This document shows, one piece after another, positions 11,991 through 23,900 of a stretch of 64,000 bases of DNA. The stretch spans positions 6,038,718 through 6,102,717 of the forward strand of contig OZ017768.1 of NCBI GenBank assembly GCA_963969345.1, written 5' to 3'. Positions within the stretch are counted from its first letter, which is position 1, and every line of letters begins with the position of its first letter. A model generated the notes under the pieces. The model did not search any database. It saw only the letters and a list, made by a program, of their open reading frames with translations, and was not told where the DNA came from. This DNA comes from Turbatrix aceti. Its lineage: Eukaryota > Nematoda > Chromadorea > Rhabditida > Panagrolaimidae. The position numbers were made by a program, and so were the translations under genes.

Positions 11991-12013
11991 CAACAGATAC
12001 ATACTATTGAATG

Positions 12014-12217
12014 TTTTAGACACGTACTTTTGTTGGACTTTTGTTTTTTTTATCTTGTCTGTATTGTTTTTTGTCTGATTGTTACCCCGAAGTATGTATT
12101 AAGATTTTAGTTTAAAAACAGAATTCGTTTGATCATCTGTCGAATGGGAAGAGCAACGGGATGCATTCGTGAATCATAACATAACAAAGAAGATGAAATA
12201 AAAAACAAAGCAACAGA
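12014..12217 (+). pseudogene. Diverged copy of the eIF5B 3' UTR
   Basis: Collinear matches to 7201-7398 run through the segment: TTTTAGACACG at the stop codon, a long T-rich block, CCCCGAA, GATCATCTGTCGAA against GACCATTTGTCGAA, GCAACGGGAT, TCGTGAATCA, AAGATGAAA, and ACAAAGCAACAG. Upstream of the former stop codon the similarity is lost. No reading frame of eIF5B is retained. It could be the tail of a 5'-truncated retrocopy or a segmental duplicate. Confidence 0.6.
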
Positions 12218-12993
12218 CATGTCTTTATCGCAGACAGAAAAAAAGACGATAAAAGCGACGCACAACTGCAAAAAAGCCGATAATCAATTTACAATTCTTT
12301 CAGGGTTGCTCAATTTACTTATATGTATTTCCCGCACGTTTTGCTAGTTTTTTTGAAAAAAATATCGTTCGCGGGCTGTTCCTAAAAGATCTCAAAAAAT
12401 TTCATTCGTAGATTCGATTTTTAAGTTTAAATCAGCGGATTTTTGTTTCTCTAACCAATTTTTTGGCAAAATTGGGAGCGATGAACAACACCGATTTTTT
12501 TTGCTCGCCGCGCTTTTTTTCCACCATTTTTTTGAATTTAGTTTTTCCCGCTCAGAATTTCAAAAGTGGATAACAAGCTTGAAGCATCCTAAACCGGTAG
12601 CGCGGGCAGTATTAGCGCACTAGCATGATTTTTTTGGTCGAATCCCTTCTATCTCTGGAGCCTCCGACAGCTGTTAGAGTCAGAGGCGGCGTCAGCGTCA
12701 AACTTGGCCAAACGTGTGCGCTGTTCCTCTCCGTTTCTCGTCCTGACACGATTTATCACTCTCCCTCTTCCTTTTGACAAACGAACGCTTTTGACATCCT
12801 ATGCTCTGTGTTCCACCTTTTTGTCGTTCTTTCATGTCTGAGATTTTGATCATGCATGATATCATTCGTATGTTTTAGCGTTCAAACCTTGGCTTGTACA
12901 TTCATTCATTCACTTGGGTCCCCGTGCGAATTATTGGTTCTGGTATCGTCGAGCATTTTATATGGTCATTGGCGTTGCCCAGGGGTATGAAGA

Positions 12994-15900
12994 ATGCCAG
13001 ATGCTGACCAGAAAGAAGTCACGACAACGTCGTCGTCAAGCGGGGTCACCGATCTGACATCGACGACTTCGTCTCCGTCAACGTCGAGTGGAAAGTCAGC
13101 GTCTTCGAAAAAGGAGGATATAGACTGGAGCAATGACTATCTCTACGATTACATGCCAAGTAAGCCCAAAAAGGCGCAATTTCACCCCAAAATGTTGTTT
13201 GTTTGTTTGTTTCAGATCAGAGGGATCTCTGGGACAGTCAGACTACGTACAAACATAACGTGAGCCACACGCTGAAATTCATCGTCGCCGACTACCGCAT
13301 GATGGAATCCGGAAACTGCTTTTCCAGCCCTCCATTCGGCGTCGGTGGATGGTCTTGGAGGCTCACGGCCAGAATTTGTATCCCAAATAATGCTACTGAA
13401 TTGTGTTTGAGTGTCTATGCTGCCGCGTCGCCGGTGACGTTCAATGAGTGAGTTTTTCACCGAAACATAAAACCGGCCTAAAAAATCTAAAAAATAAAAT
13501 TTTGAGGCCAAAGCCGCGGTTTTTAAAAAAAATTGTTTTGATGCTTTCAGGGTCATTTTTGCAAAACAAAATTCATAAAAAAAATTTAAACCAAATAATG
13601 AAATTTTTTTCAAAACAATTTTATTTTGAAAAAAAATGTAGAAACGTAAAAAATATAACAAAATTAGTGTTCAAAAAATTCAAAACGCATTTCACATAAA
13701 AAAAATGCTTTCAAATTTTTTCTTGTTTTTTTTTTGCTTTTTCGGGTGACTTGTTTAAAAAAAAATCGTTGTTCAGCTGGCTGGGATTTTTTGTTTTGGT
13801 TGGTACGATTTTTGTTTTTTTTTAGCAACTACCAGGTCGAAGCGACGGTTCAGTTCACGATCAAGGCCAAGCGACCGGGGTTCACGGATTTGACGAACAC
13901 GAACACCCACGTCTACGGCAACAAGGAACTCGATTGGGGATACGGTCAGTTTCTGACTCGAGCGCGGTTCGTTGCCGGCTACGTCGACGATAGTGGAAGC
14001 TGCGAGATATTCATCAAGGTTTCGAACGTTCACATCAAGCAGGGATGGTTGGTTTGGTGCTGGGGTGTTCACCGGGGTAACATCCAGATTTTTTTCAGGA
14101 CCCGTGAGCAGATGATCAACGACGTGCACCGCCGGCTGTATCCCGAAACGCCTTTTACGACCGAAGCGAGTGTATCAAAATTTATCGAAGAACTCCTGCG
14201 CATCCAACAACTCACGGGTCGTCATGAATTTCGAATTGCGGCTGAGGCTCAGAAAATTTATCAGAAATACCTCAACAGTCTGCTGTCCATCTCGATCAGT
14301 CGCATCGAAAAGCAACAAAAGAATCCCAGCCTGACTGCGAATTCGACGATGTCGCTCAAGTCAGCGATCAGCTACGGCGCAAAATCCCGGTCAACGAAAT
14401 CTTCGACGTCGTCGACATCGACGACGACCAGCACGACGTCGTCCCCGTCTTCGGGGAATTCGTATCCTCCACCGCGCAGTGCTCGACGTCGAACTCCCCT
14501 TCCGCCACGGCCGGTGCCGGTGACTACCGTAACCGGCAAGGGTGATGCGCCGGAAAAAAAAGACACCCCAAAGTCTCAAAATCAAACGAACATCGGCGTG
14601 AACAAACCGGACGACGTGCGGCTTTTTAAGAGTCGGTCGACTTCAGGTAGGTTTTTTTGTCTGATTGGGAATGTAAAAGGGAATATTTGGAAATTAATCG
14701 TAAAATTTTGTAAATAGGAAATTTTTTGTTTTGTTCGTCAATTTTACTGAAAAAAGTTTTTTTTGCATTTTTTTACTATTTTTGGGACGTTGTTGCTAAA
14801 AAACTACGGCATTTCCAAAGCCGGGCTTCAAAAAAATTTCAAATTCAAAAAAATTAAAATTTAGGGTTATCACCTTGAAAAAAAACCAAAACAAATGCGG
14901 CAATTTTGATATTTTTGTAAAAGCGTTTTTTGGCATTTTTCAAAATGGCATTTTCATATGTTTATATTTTTCTCGGATTTGGGGCCAAAAAATCTCGACA
15001 GAAAATGCCGCAAGGTTTTACAGTAATAATTTTCATTATAACAATTCTTCTTGGCAAAATGTCATGAAAATGTTTCGAAAATGTCACCTAAAAAACGTTT
15101 TTTTCAGACGTGAAATCCGTCATTCCGCAGGATCCGTGTACTCCGCCTCAGGCTCGACGCGATTTATCCCAAAAAGGCGTGCATCACTGTTGTAAGTTGT
15201 TTTTTTGCACTTGTACGATAACTTGAATACGTCAAATTTAGGTAACGGCCACCACAGCACGGCAGAAGACGAATCGGACGTTTCGAACGATTACGACAGC
15301 CGCGACAGGGACACCGAGCTTTCAGATGTCATGGAAGTCCTTACTCCGCGGCCGTTGACGACGGATGCCATCCTCTTTGTGGACCGCTCCGGATTGCCTC
15401 AGAATTCTCTGGTGTACATTCATTTTTCCAGGGTGCTCAAACTTCGCGGAGCTCGAGTAAAGGCATTTGACGAGTCGTACAAGACCCACATCAAAGAGTC
15501 CTACGAGGAAGTTTGCATGTCGATGGCCACTGTTTTGTGGGGATGCGAGCAGATGCTCTGCGATTCCGGAGATTACGCGCCTCCGGATTCTGCCAAGTTT
15601 TTTAATCAGTACAAGAACAGCCATGTAATTGCAGTCCAACAGCTGCTTCCCTTCCTCTGCTTTACGCTGTCCAACGATTGCACTTCTCCGGAGTTTGTTT
15701 TTAAAATTAAAAAAAATTATTTTTTTATATAAAAATTTTATTCAAATTTTTTTTTGAAATTTTAAAACTTGATTTAAATTTTTTTTTTGAAATTTTTTAC
15801 AATAAATTTCTTTTTATCAATTTTTTTTTCGATCTTTTCCATTTTATTTTTAAATTAAAAAAAATTAATGTGAATAAATTGTTTTTTTTAAATTAAAAAT

Positions 15901-18072
15901 AATTTTTTTCAGATTATTTCTTTATTATTTAAAATTTTTTTTAAATATTTATTTTTGAAATTTTATTTTTAAATTAAAAAAACTTAAAAGTAATTTTTTT
16001 TAGTTTATTTTTTTTATTTTGTTCATTTAATTTTTTTTTAATTTATTTTATTATCATATTTTAAAAAAAATTTTTATCTAACTTAAGAATTTTTTTGAAT
16101 TAATTTTTTTTCCGTTTAGAAGCCGCCACTTATGCAGGTACGATTTTGACCATTACGACGGCTGGGATATGGTATTCCCCGCCGCTGCATCGTTCAACGA
16201 AATCACCGACTGCTACGAAAATCTCATGGCATCGCTGAAGGCCGGCAAACCGGAGGGTCAGCGGGCGTGCAAGGCGATGACACGGGAAATTGCTGTCATT
16301 CAGAAAGAAGTGGACGACCTGAAGAAGATTTGTGAGGCAGGTGAGAATTCTCTCTTGGACATCCAAAACGCCGTCGAACACGCCCAGCTTACGTACGAGA
16401 AAAACGTCCAATCCCTGGAAAAAGTGCATCGCCTCACCGAGGAAGTCAAAAAAATGCGGCACGATCTTGTCGCCAAGATGAAGGCTTTGAAGGCTTCTCG
16501 CCGGCAGACTGGAGGCGGCAACGCCGATATTGGCATGAATAACAGTGTTAGGGATTTTGCGAAAGTAAGTTGATTTTAAACAAAATTTGAATAAGAAAAA
16601 ATTAATTAATGATTAACAAAATTTTTAAATTAGTTTTTTTTCAAATGTTTTTTTTCTAAAAAAATTACGTTTGAAAAAAAAAATTAAAAATTTGAAAAAA
16701 AAATGTTGAAAAAATTCTAAAACTAATTTTTTTTAATACTAGATTTTTTAAATCCAAAATTAATTTAATTTTTTTCTTTAAAAATTTTTTTTTAGAAAAT
16801 TGAAGCTTTTTTTTGTAAAAAATGGTTTCAAAATTAGAGAAATAAATATTATATTCGGCTGAAACCCCAACTCTATTTTGTCCCGTTATAATATTTGCGA
16901 CTGAACTAAAACAATCAAATGAATCAGATCCGGGGAGTTTGTTTGCCCACGTCTAAAAATCGAGACGACGCTCGTCATCCCCAGACAAAGAGCAAACTTT
17001 TACTACGAAAATGACGTGATTTGCGATAGATACTCCCACGCCGGGCCTTTGCAGGAAAAATCCGCTCACAGAACAGAAATCGACAAGATAAACGCATTTA
17101 CCAAAGCCGCGACCCTGGAATCCCTCAAACTCGCAGAAAAACGTGTCCACGATGAACTCAATCATTTCCGTGATCTCTGCGCGTACCAGCGTCGTCTGAT
17201 CGAACGTCGCCTCGCCGACCCGGGTCTCTCGCCGTCGGCCGGAGAATCGCTGACCGATCAGAACAATGCGTGGCGGAACAAGATCTACGAGGCGAACAAC
17301 GTCTCCAAGCAGGTCAAGAAGACCTACCTCCGCTACGTGGCGGACGTCGAACGCGGCATCGAGCTGAAGGACATGTCCCTGCTCCCGGTCTTCATCGCGC
17401 CCACGATTCCGAGGATTCCGAGCTGTGAAAAGGTGAGTAATATATTTGTCTTTCTCCGGGGGTTTGGGCTAGGAAGTGCGTAATTAAGCGCATTAATTCA
17501 ATACCAGAGCGAGTGAAAAAAAAGTATATAGTGTGGAAGTTGGGGTACAATAGCATTGTATCATACGTGCAATTTTTGTTAGGGGATGACGTGATACAGG
17601 TGAGTATGAACGTCACATGGTGTGATTATAGTCACAGACTTTCACCCGGGGGCTTCTTATCTAGTTAAAAGTAGATTATAAATTGTTATTTTTACATTTA
17701 CAATGTATTTTGGCATGTTGTAGAGGGGTATTGAAGCGTTTGTAATAGGCTTTCCCCCTTACCGGGTGCGCAGACAGAAGAGATACAGAACAGATACTTT
17801 TGTCTACACAACCACCTGTATGCGAGTTTCCATAACTTTTTCTCACCTGTATAAAAGGGTACACTTATGTACTAAATATTTTGTTTCACATATTATTCAT
17901 TGGTGCTATGATACAAAATGTTGCCATTCTCGAAGGAATGTATTTAGATACAATATTTTTGTTTTTAACTTTTTGAATTCTCTGTTATTATGATTAGGCC
18001 ATAGGAGAGGGGACAATTACCGTCTGCGCAGTCCAAAGCTATATTTGTACACCTGGTGCACGCATGTTGTAG
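12994..18072 (+). CDS. MATH-domain protein with proline-rich linker and C-terminal coiled coils
   Basis: Exons: 12994-13159, 13216-13447, 13826-14047, 14099-14646, 15108-15191, 15242-15692, 16120-16564, 17055-17432, and a probable last exon 17998-18072, giving about 866 residues with consistent phases. After a serine/threonine-rich start comes a MATH (TRAF-C-like) domain at about residues 72-205. Typical features are SPPFGVGGWSWRL, the paired beta strands, and WGYGQFLTRARF followed by a D-D-S-G-S-C strand. MATH domains bind short peptides and often serve as adaptors. Then come a low-complexity serine/proline segment (PPPRSARRRTPLPPRP, a possible SH3 ligand), a conserved-looking globular block around LVYIHFSRVLKLRGARVKAF, and heptad-rich helices (KEVDDLKKICEAGE onward). 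No RING, BTB or protease domain is present. Introns 13448-13825, 14647-15107, 15693-16119, 16565-17054 and 17433-17997 are AT-rich. The last exon is the weakest part of the model. Confidence 0.75.
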
Positions 18073-19358
18073 CTGTACAGATTATTAACCCGTAATTACG
18101 GCTATTGATCGTGCTTGACACGTAGTGAGGGTACGTTTTTAATATTTATTTATTTACTAATTCTTGCTTTCGAAAGAGACAACGTACTACTTTTTTTTGA
18201 AGTATTTAGAAATTTTAAAAAAAGAAGCTGTTGCATGATTAATCCGATTTTGCTGCACATTTTTTAAGAAAAAAAAATGTTAGCCGGTTGAAAAAGATTT
18301 CGTAGGGCGTTTCCATATTTTTTTGTTGTTTTCCCATTTGTTCGCATAACTGAGTACCAGATAATCGAGCAGATTCTTGAATGCTTGGGAAAGTGAACAT
18401 GAAAGACGATTAATTTTTTACGGATTGTGTTGTTATCAATTTTTTTAAAAAATTCTTTTTTGATAGAGGTGTGATGACTGTTAGGATTAAAATCTGACCG
18501 GATTGGTCGATTTGATTTGATCTATTTTTGACACCCAAATATGGACATTTTTTAATTTTTTCGCTGATTTAAAAAAAAAATTAAATTGACCTGGTCTGGG
18601 TTACGTCAATCTATCTATTTTTTTGTTGTTGTTCTGGGCTACAACGCAACAACGGAGCGTACGTGCTCGATTGACATACATCATACATACATAGAGCATC
18701 AGGCTTTTTTTTCTCTGACAACAATGATCGCTGATGTCAATGCTCGATATGAGGGAGGCGGAGAGGAGAGGTAGAATGGAAAAGCCATATACGATGCGTT
18801 TGATAGCAGAGCATGTTGCTAACAGTCGGGGGGGGGGGAACTCGCACGGCTACGGCTAGCACCTATCTGGGGCTGCTGACTCTGGTTGGTTGCGTAGTGT
18901 GTCATATGTAAGGGAGTACCCATGTTGCTCTCCTTCGCCTCCGCCGGGGCTTTGAAGGCCAAAAGTTTGATTTGGAAAGAGTTGTACGTTGTAGACGACT
19001 AACTGTTGGTCGGCCTGGTGCAGGGGTTTGAAAGCGCGTGGCTTCATGCTGCGAGGGTGGTGTATCGTGATGAGTGGTTTTTTTCTTACACCACTTCGAG
19101 GGCCGTCAACTGATTTCGCTCCCCTTGGTTTCATAAAACACGGAATAGAAATACATGGTTTTTGTGTGTGTTATCAATCGGGACACGATATAATGGATTT
19201 TTTAATGTGAAGCTCTTTTTTTCAGCCAAAGACTTCCTTGAATCAACACTAGCACCAGGAAAATCAGGGCTATCCTTATCATCCGTGTTTTTTGCAATTT
19301 TTTCGTCTAATATTGTTTGAATTTGTCGCCGTAATTGTCCGATTGGGTAGACTGAATC
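18073..19358. other. Intergenic region upstream of the Clc-like gene
   Basis: Nothing coding is supportable. The region is AT-rich, with a run of ten G at 18829-18838 and a GC-richer patch around 18,840-19,130 that is probably promoter or 5' UTR of the following gene. Confidence 0.4.
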
Positions 19359-20700
19359 ATGTGTTGCTCAGCGTTGACACAAATCGTTTATGGAGGTCTC
19401 ATCCTCGTGGCGTTTGTCCTGAACGGGTTTTCCATGTTTACAAAAGGTGAGTTTTTGCTTTTTGTTTTTAGCATGTTCAATTTTGTTTTGTTTTTTCGCG
19501 GGCATTGACGCTTATCGCAAGTGTTACATTTGCGCTCAAAAAAAAAATTAAGAAAAAAAACGCATGAGCGTTCCCAGAATATTGTATTATATTTGAAATT
19601 TGTACAAAGATGTTAACAGACCAGGAAAACAGACCTGTTAACAGGCTCATCTTCCTAGGCGTTTTTTAAATAAAAAAACTAGGTAATTTTTTTCGAACCG
19701 GAATTTGATTGCTTCACAATCTGATTGATCAAAGGTCGTTAATAATGTGACATCATGCTCCCGATAGTTTTTTTTTTGATTCCAACAAGCTCCAAAAATT
19801 TCAAAATTTTTTTTGAAGGAAAACATGCATAATGTCGAATGACGCGTTCTGCTTTTCCTCGCATTTTGAGGCCGATGTCGTGTAATGGGACATGATTCAT
19901 TCATTTCCTGAGCACTCTTATCGGTGAGAACAGGAGTGGCTTTTGTGACGTGATGCAAAGTTGCGAGGCTGGTCGTAAACATGAAGCACAGCCATCGGAA
20001 TTTCTCAGTTTTGATCTATCACTCGGGAAGTGATGTGATGTCACTTTGAGAACGGACGAAGTGAACTTTATGCACGTCATAAAAATTTATTACTTGCACG
20101 TAATTCCGCAATGACCCAGGTTGCTTCCAGGTCTGATCAGCGTGGCAGACAACTTCGAGAATCAAATCAAGAACCTCACGAACAATCCCAACCAAATCGG
20201 AAATCTCGATCTAGGCCAATTCAAAGCTCTCATCCCCCTCGTCTGCATCGCTCCCGGATCGAGGACCGACGGCCAGCTGACGTGTTCTGAGTGGTGGCAA
20301 AAGCAACCCGAATGGATGCAAGCCGTGATCATTTTGACGGCCCTTGCCTTTATCGCGCAGTTTATTCTCTTCATCTGGAACTTTATTACGTTCTGCGCCT
20401 GCTGCTGCAAGAGATACATCATCGCCCCCCTCGCTCCGGTCACCGCGCTCACTGCTATCATCCTCACCGTTGCTATTGTCATTTTTGGGATCAACAACAA
20501 GGATTACATCAGTACGTGAAAATTTTTTAAATCCCGTTTATTGCCAAACTTTTTCAGAAGAGATCACAAACGTCCAGGAAATCAACCCCAACGACGACGT
20601 CAACTACAGTTTCTACCTCGGCATCGGCTCCATCGTGTTAACGGTGGCAGCGTTTATAGCGGCATCTGTAGCTACCTGGTTTGCCCATAAAAGCCTGTGA
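19359..20700 (+). CDS. Clc-like (claudin-superfamily) four-TM protein
   Basis: Three exons, 19359-19446, 20131-20511 and 20558-20700, give 203 residues. TM1 is at the N-terminus (QIVYGGLILVAFVLNGF). A long first extracellular loop follows, with LTCSEWW and PEWMQA. TM2 ends in ITFCACCCKRY, then come TM3 (ALTAIILTVAIVIFGI) and TM4 (IGSIVLTVAAFIAASVATWF), with a very short tail. The EWW...W before TM2 and the cysteine cluster after it are, as recalled, hallmarks of the Clc-like family (Pfam Clc-like), claudin relatives described mainly in nematodes. Its role is probably at cell contacts or in channel regulation, inferred from the family. Intron 19447-20130 is long and contains no other gene. AATAAA follows at 20895. 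Confidence 0.8.
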
Positions 20701-20894
20701 TCGCCCCGAGAGCCTGCTTGCCTGCCCCTTCCACCACCTCTGTGACCTTACACTCAAATGCGTGTCCTGCTGTGCTTCTACCGTAACAGTATATATTGCC
20801 CAATCGGCCAACCAACCTTTATTCTTTTTTTTTTGCATTTCCGACGCCGTTTTCGGTGTTTTCCTGTCTTTTTTTGAATGTTTGTTACGTGGTA

Positions 20895-20900
20895 AATAAA
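20895..20900 (+). other. AATAAA polyadenylation signal
   Basis: The hexamer lies about 195 bases past the stop codon of the Clc-like gene and is the first canonical signal downstream on that strand. Confidence 0.5.
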
Positions 20901-23900
20901 TGCTTTATCACTTACTTAACGGACGTGAAACACATTTGATTCAATTCAAAAACACGAGCAGCAGCTGCAGTTGCATATGTACAACATTTTTGATTTGCAG
21001 AAGTGTCCTCGATTAAAAATGTGTTCTGCAAAAAAACACAATTTCTGCATGTTTTTAATTAAAACTCACAGGCACTTGTTTTACTTGTCAGAAAAAAAAG
21101 TTTGGTGTTCACATCAGTCGTCGGCGTTCAGCAGCGTCTGAACCCCCAAAAATAGCGTGGTCAGTGAGTAGTGACGAACTGAACTGTCAGTCAGCCTCAA
21201 AAACGAAGAAGCTGACGTTGTCGTCGTCGTACGACGTTCTCGCCGCCACCGCTGCTCCCACGTAAACAACCCGTCCTGCCCTCATCGCTGACCTTTGCAG
21301 CGGGAAGTGACCCGCCACCACACCACCAGCACCAGCACCAGCATGTTGGTGCTGGTGTGGCCTTAATCGATTCAATCGCTTTTGTATTTAGTACGCCTCT
21401 GATGAGTGGCACTCCCACCTGCTTATAATCTGTTGACTTTACACTGCACATTGGGTTTTTGAAGCGAATCATAGCGGATTTGCTTCGCCTGAACACGGAC
21501 TTTTGAGCTTTTGCCCGTCTGTTTGTCTTCCGCCTTCGGCACGTCATCGATGAAACGAACGCCGAACGTTCATTCAGCCTATTTTAACCACCTTGGAAGC
21601 ATTTTTTGCCCCGATCCATGCATTTTGACAGTCTTTTTTGGAGTCAAAACCCCTAAAAGACCCACGTCAAGACTCTTACTTCCCCCAGTTTATGACTCCA
21701 TTCTGGGCAAGTGCATCATCATACTGGACCGCGCAGACGGGGAAGGAGACCGACAAATGGGGTCCAGGAGGACTAGACAGGCACCCGCCACCACCACCCC
21801 AACTGTTGCACATCTCCCATCTCCTCCTGCTGCCTTCCTTCGTCACTGAAGCGAAGAGCAAACGGGAAGAAGACGTTCGCCGGGCCGCGCTGATGTTGCT
21901 TCGGCGGCGCAGACGCGGCAGCCAAGTGACTTACTCGCAAATTGAATTATCAGTCTGCGCTCGTGGTTGTGCCGTCGTCTCGCCTTCGTCCTGTCCATCG
22001 TTTTTGTCGTTGTCTTGGTCGTTTTCGTCTTCGTCTTCGTTCTCGTTTTCCCTCCGATGTCTTCTTCGCCGGTCCCGGTCTCGGTCCTGCAGTGTCCATT
22101 TGTGTCCAAATGCGCCTTTGTGCGGCTCATATTTGTTGTATTATCTCCCCACAGAGCCTCCAATTGGCTTAACTAACCACTTGACATTGTGTCAAGTGAT
22201 AGCCTTTTTTTGTTATTTTTGCAGACTGTTTTTTGTTGTTTTTTTCTTTTCGTATAGAAAAAAAACAATTTCTTTGTTTTAGCAAACCCAAAAAAATCGC
22301 CTCTCGAATTTTAAATTCAGTCTAAGGCAATTGGCTGTTGCATTTTTTTAAAAAAACGAGCAAGCAATCCGTTATCTATTAAAATCAGAAAAATAAAAAC
22401 CCATTGTTTTCCCCCATATTTTTTGCCTATCTACACGATTTAGCAGAAGTCACAAAAAATAGATGGCACACGTTATTGGTGCAATTTTTTACAGCCCAAG
22501 CCTCCCCAAATGGCCTTTTAAGCTTTCATTGAACCTGCATACCCGAGCAGGCAGTCAGGAGCCGACAGTGCCTTTTTGTCCAAAAAAAAGAAGACAGCCA
22601 AGAAGACATGGCTTCAACTTTCATCCATCCGGGAGCCTTTCAACGGGGAAAAGTAAAGGAAGACGCCTCACTTATCCTGTCTCATTTCGTGGTCACTTTT
22701 CTTGTTGCCTTTGAATGTCTTTTTCTCCTCCTATAAAGGCATGCCACGCCGCTGACGAAGAGCACTTGTCCTCAAGTGTACCGGAGGGAGTCTGCGGGCG
22801 ATAATCACCGAGTCAAGGGGGTTGTAGCTACAAAATTTATTCATTCAAATATTTCTTGGCCATTTTTTGACCCTTCAAAGGAGGCTAAAAACGTTGAAAT
22901 GATTCAATTCAAACTTTCTGGGGCATAAATCTATCCTGTCAGTTATCTATCAAACCCGCGTACCCGTGTCATAATTCGTGGTTTGCTTCCTGACAGTTGG
23001 CCGAGAGCGGCGTTCACATCTATCAATTCCGTCCGAGTTCCCAAGAAAAAAGTCTGTAGCCAGGCGCTGGATGGTCGAAAACAAGCCTTTCAACCAAAAA
23101 AATGACCATTACTGCTGTTAACCGTCTTTTATTTCTTCATCAGCTCCAGCGCATCCTGCAGAGGCGTATGTATGTATTTTCTTGGCTAGTCCGTGTAATG
23201 AGTGGCCACTGATGTTTGCTTTGTCAGCCGGCACGCGCCGACGCTTGCATTTTGAAAGGATCATTGTTGCGAGTTTTTTTTCTGCTTTAAAATCCAAAAA
23301 ATGTCCTATTTGTGTCCAGAAAGAGCGAGTTTGGTCTTTGTTGGTCAACAGAGATCGAATTTTCGAATTTTGACCGGAAGAAGGTGACAGGTCTCCTGAC
23401 GAGATAAGTAAGTGAGGTAACCGATACGTGATTGTAACTGACCACTCAATGCGCTCGTTTCCAAGCGTATAAATTCCTTGGATATTTTTTGACTTGTCAG
23501 CAACCGTCTTTGAACCCTGTGTCTCACATTTGTAGTTTTTTGGGTTTTTGACAGCAACGATAGTATTAGCTCCAATGAACAACAAAAAACTGCTCAAGTA
23601 GCCGTTTTTTTCTCCCCTGCACTTCCCAGAATTTTTTTCTGGGAGGCGCGTGCCATCAGCTGGATGGCCTCCAAATTGATGAAGCTAATTCATAGCGAAT
23701 GAGCGAGAGCACCTCCACGCCCGCGCCTTCGGATGATCAGTGGATGTTTTCTGGTTTTCAGCTTGGACAGCACAAAAATGCCATAAATATTGTAGCTGGT
23801 TGCCAAAAAACGCGCTCCCGCATCAGACTTTTCACTGTAATGCAATCGTGCTCATTTAGGCATTAATTATTTTCTACAGCCCCCTCCCCCCCTCCCATGA

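Larger units (their letters stand above)
11264..12993. other. Intergenic region between two divergent genes
   Basis: No coding exon is supportable. The region contains the likely promoter of the minus-strand membrane protein next to 11264, a small CAAGCCCGGGCTTG palindrome near 11694, a GCTCC-repeat element near 11889-11990, a diverged copy of the eIF5B 3' UTR at about 12014-12217, and the likely promoter of the MATH gene. A tRNA-like B box near 12640 was not convincing. Confidence 0.45.

Noticed and set aside
12590..12660. tRNA-like segment with a GGTCGAATCCC B box and a TAGCGCGGGCAG A-box-like stretch
   Set aside because: No acceptor, D or anticodon stems could be paired, so it is at best a decayed tRNA-derived fragment.
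21638..22282. A 214-codon plus-strand frame in the gene-poor region
   Set aside because: Simple serine-, arginine- and phenylalanine-rich sequence with no splice partners or domain; composition explains it.
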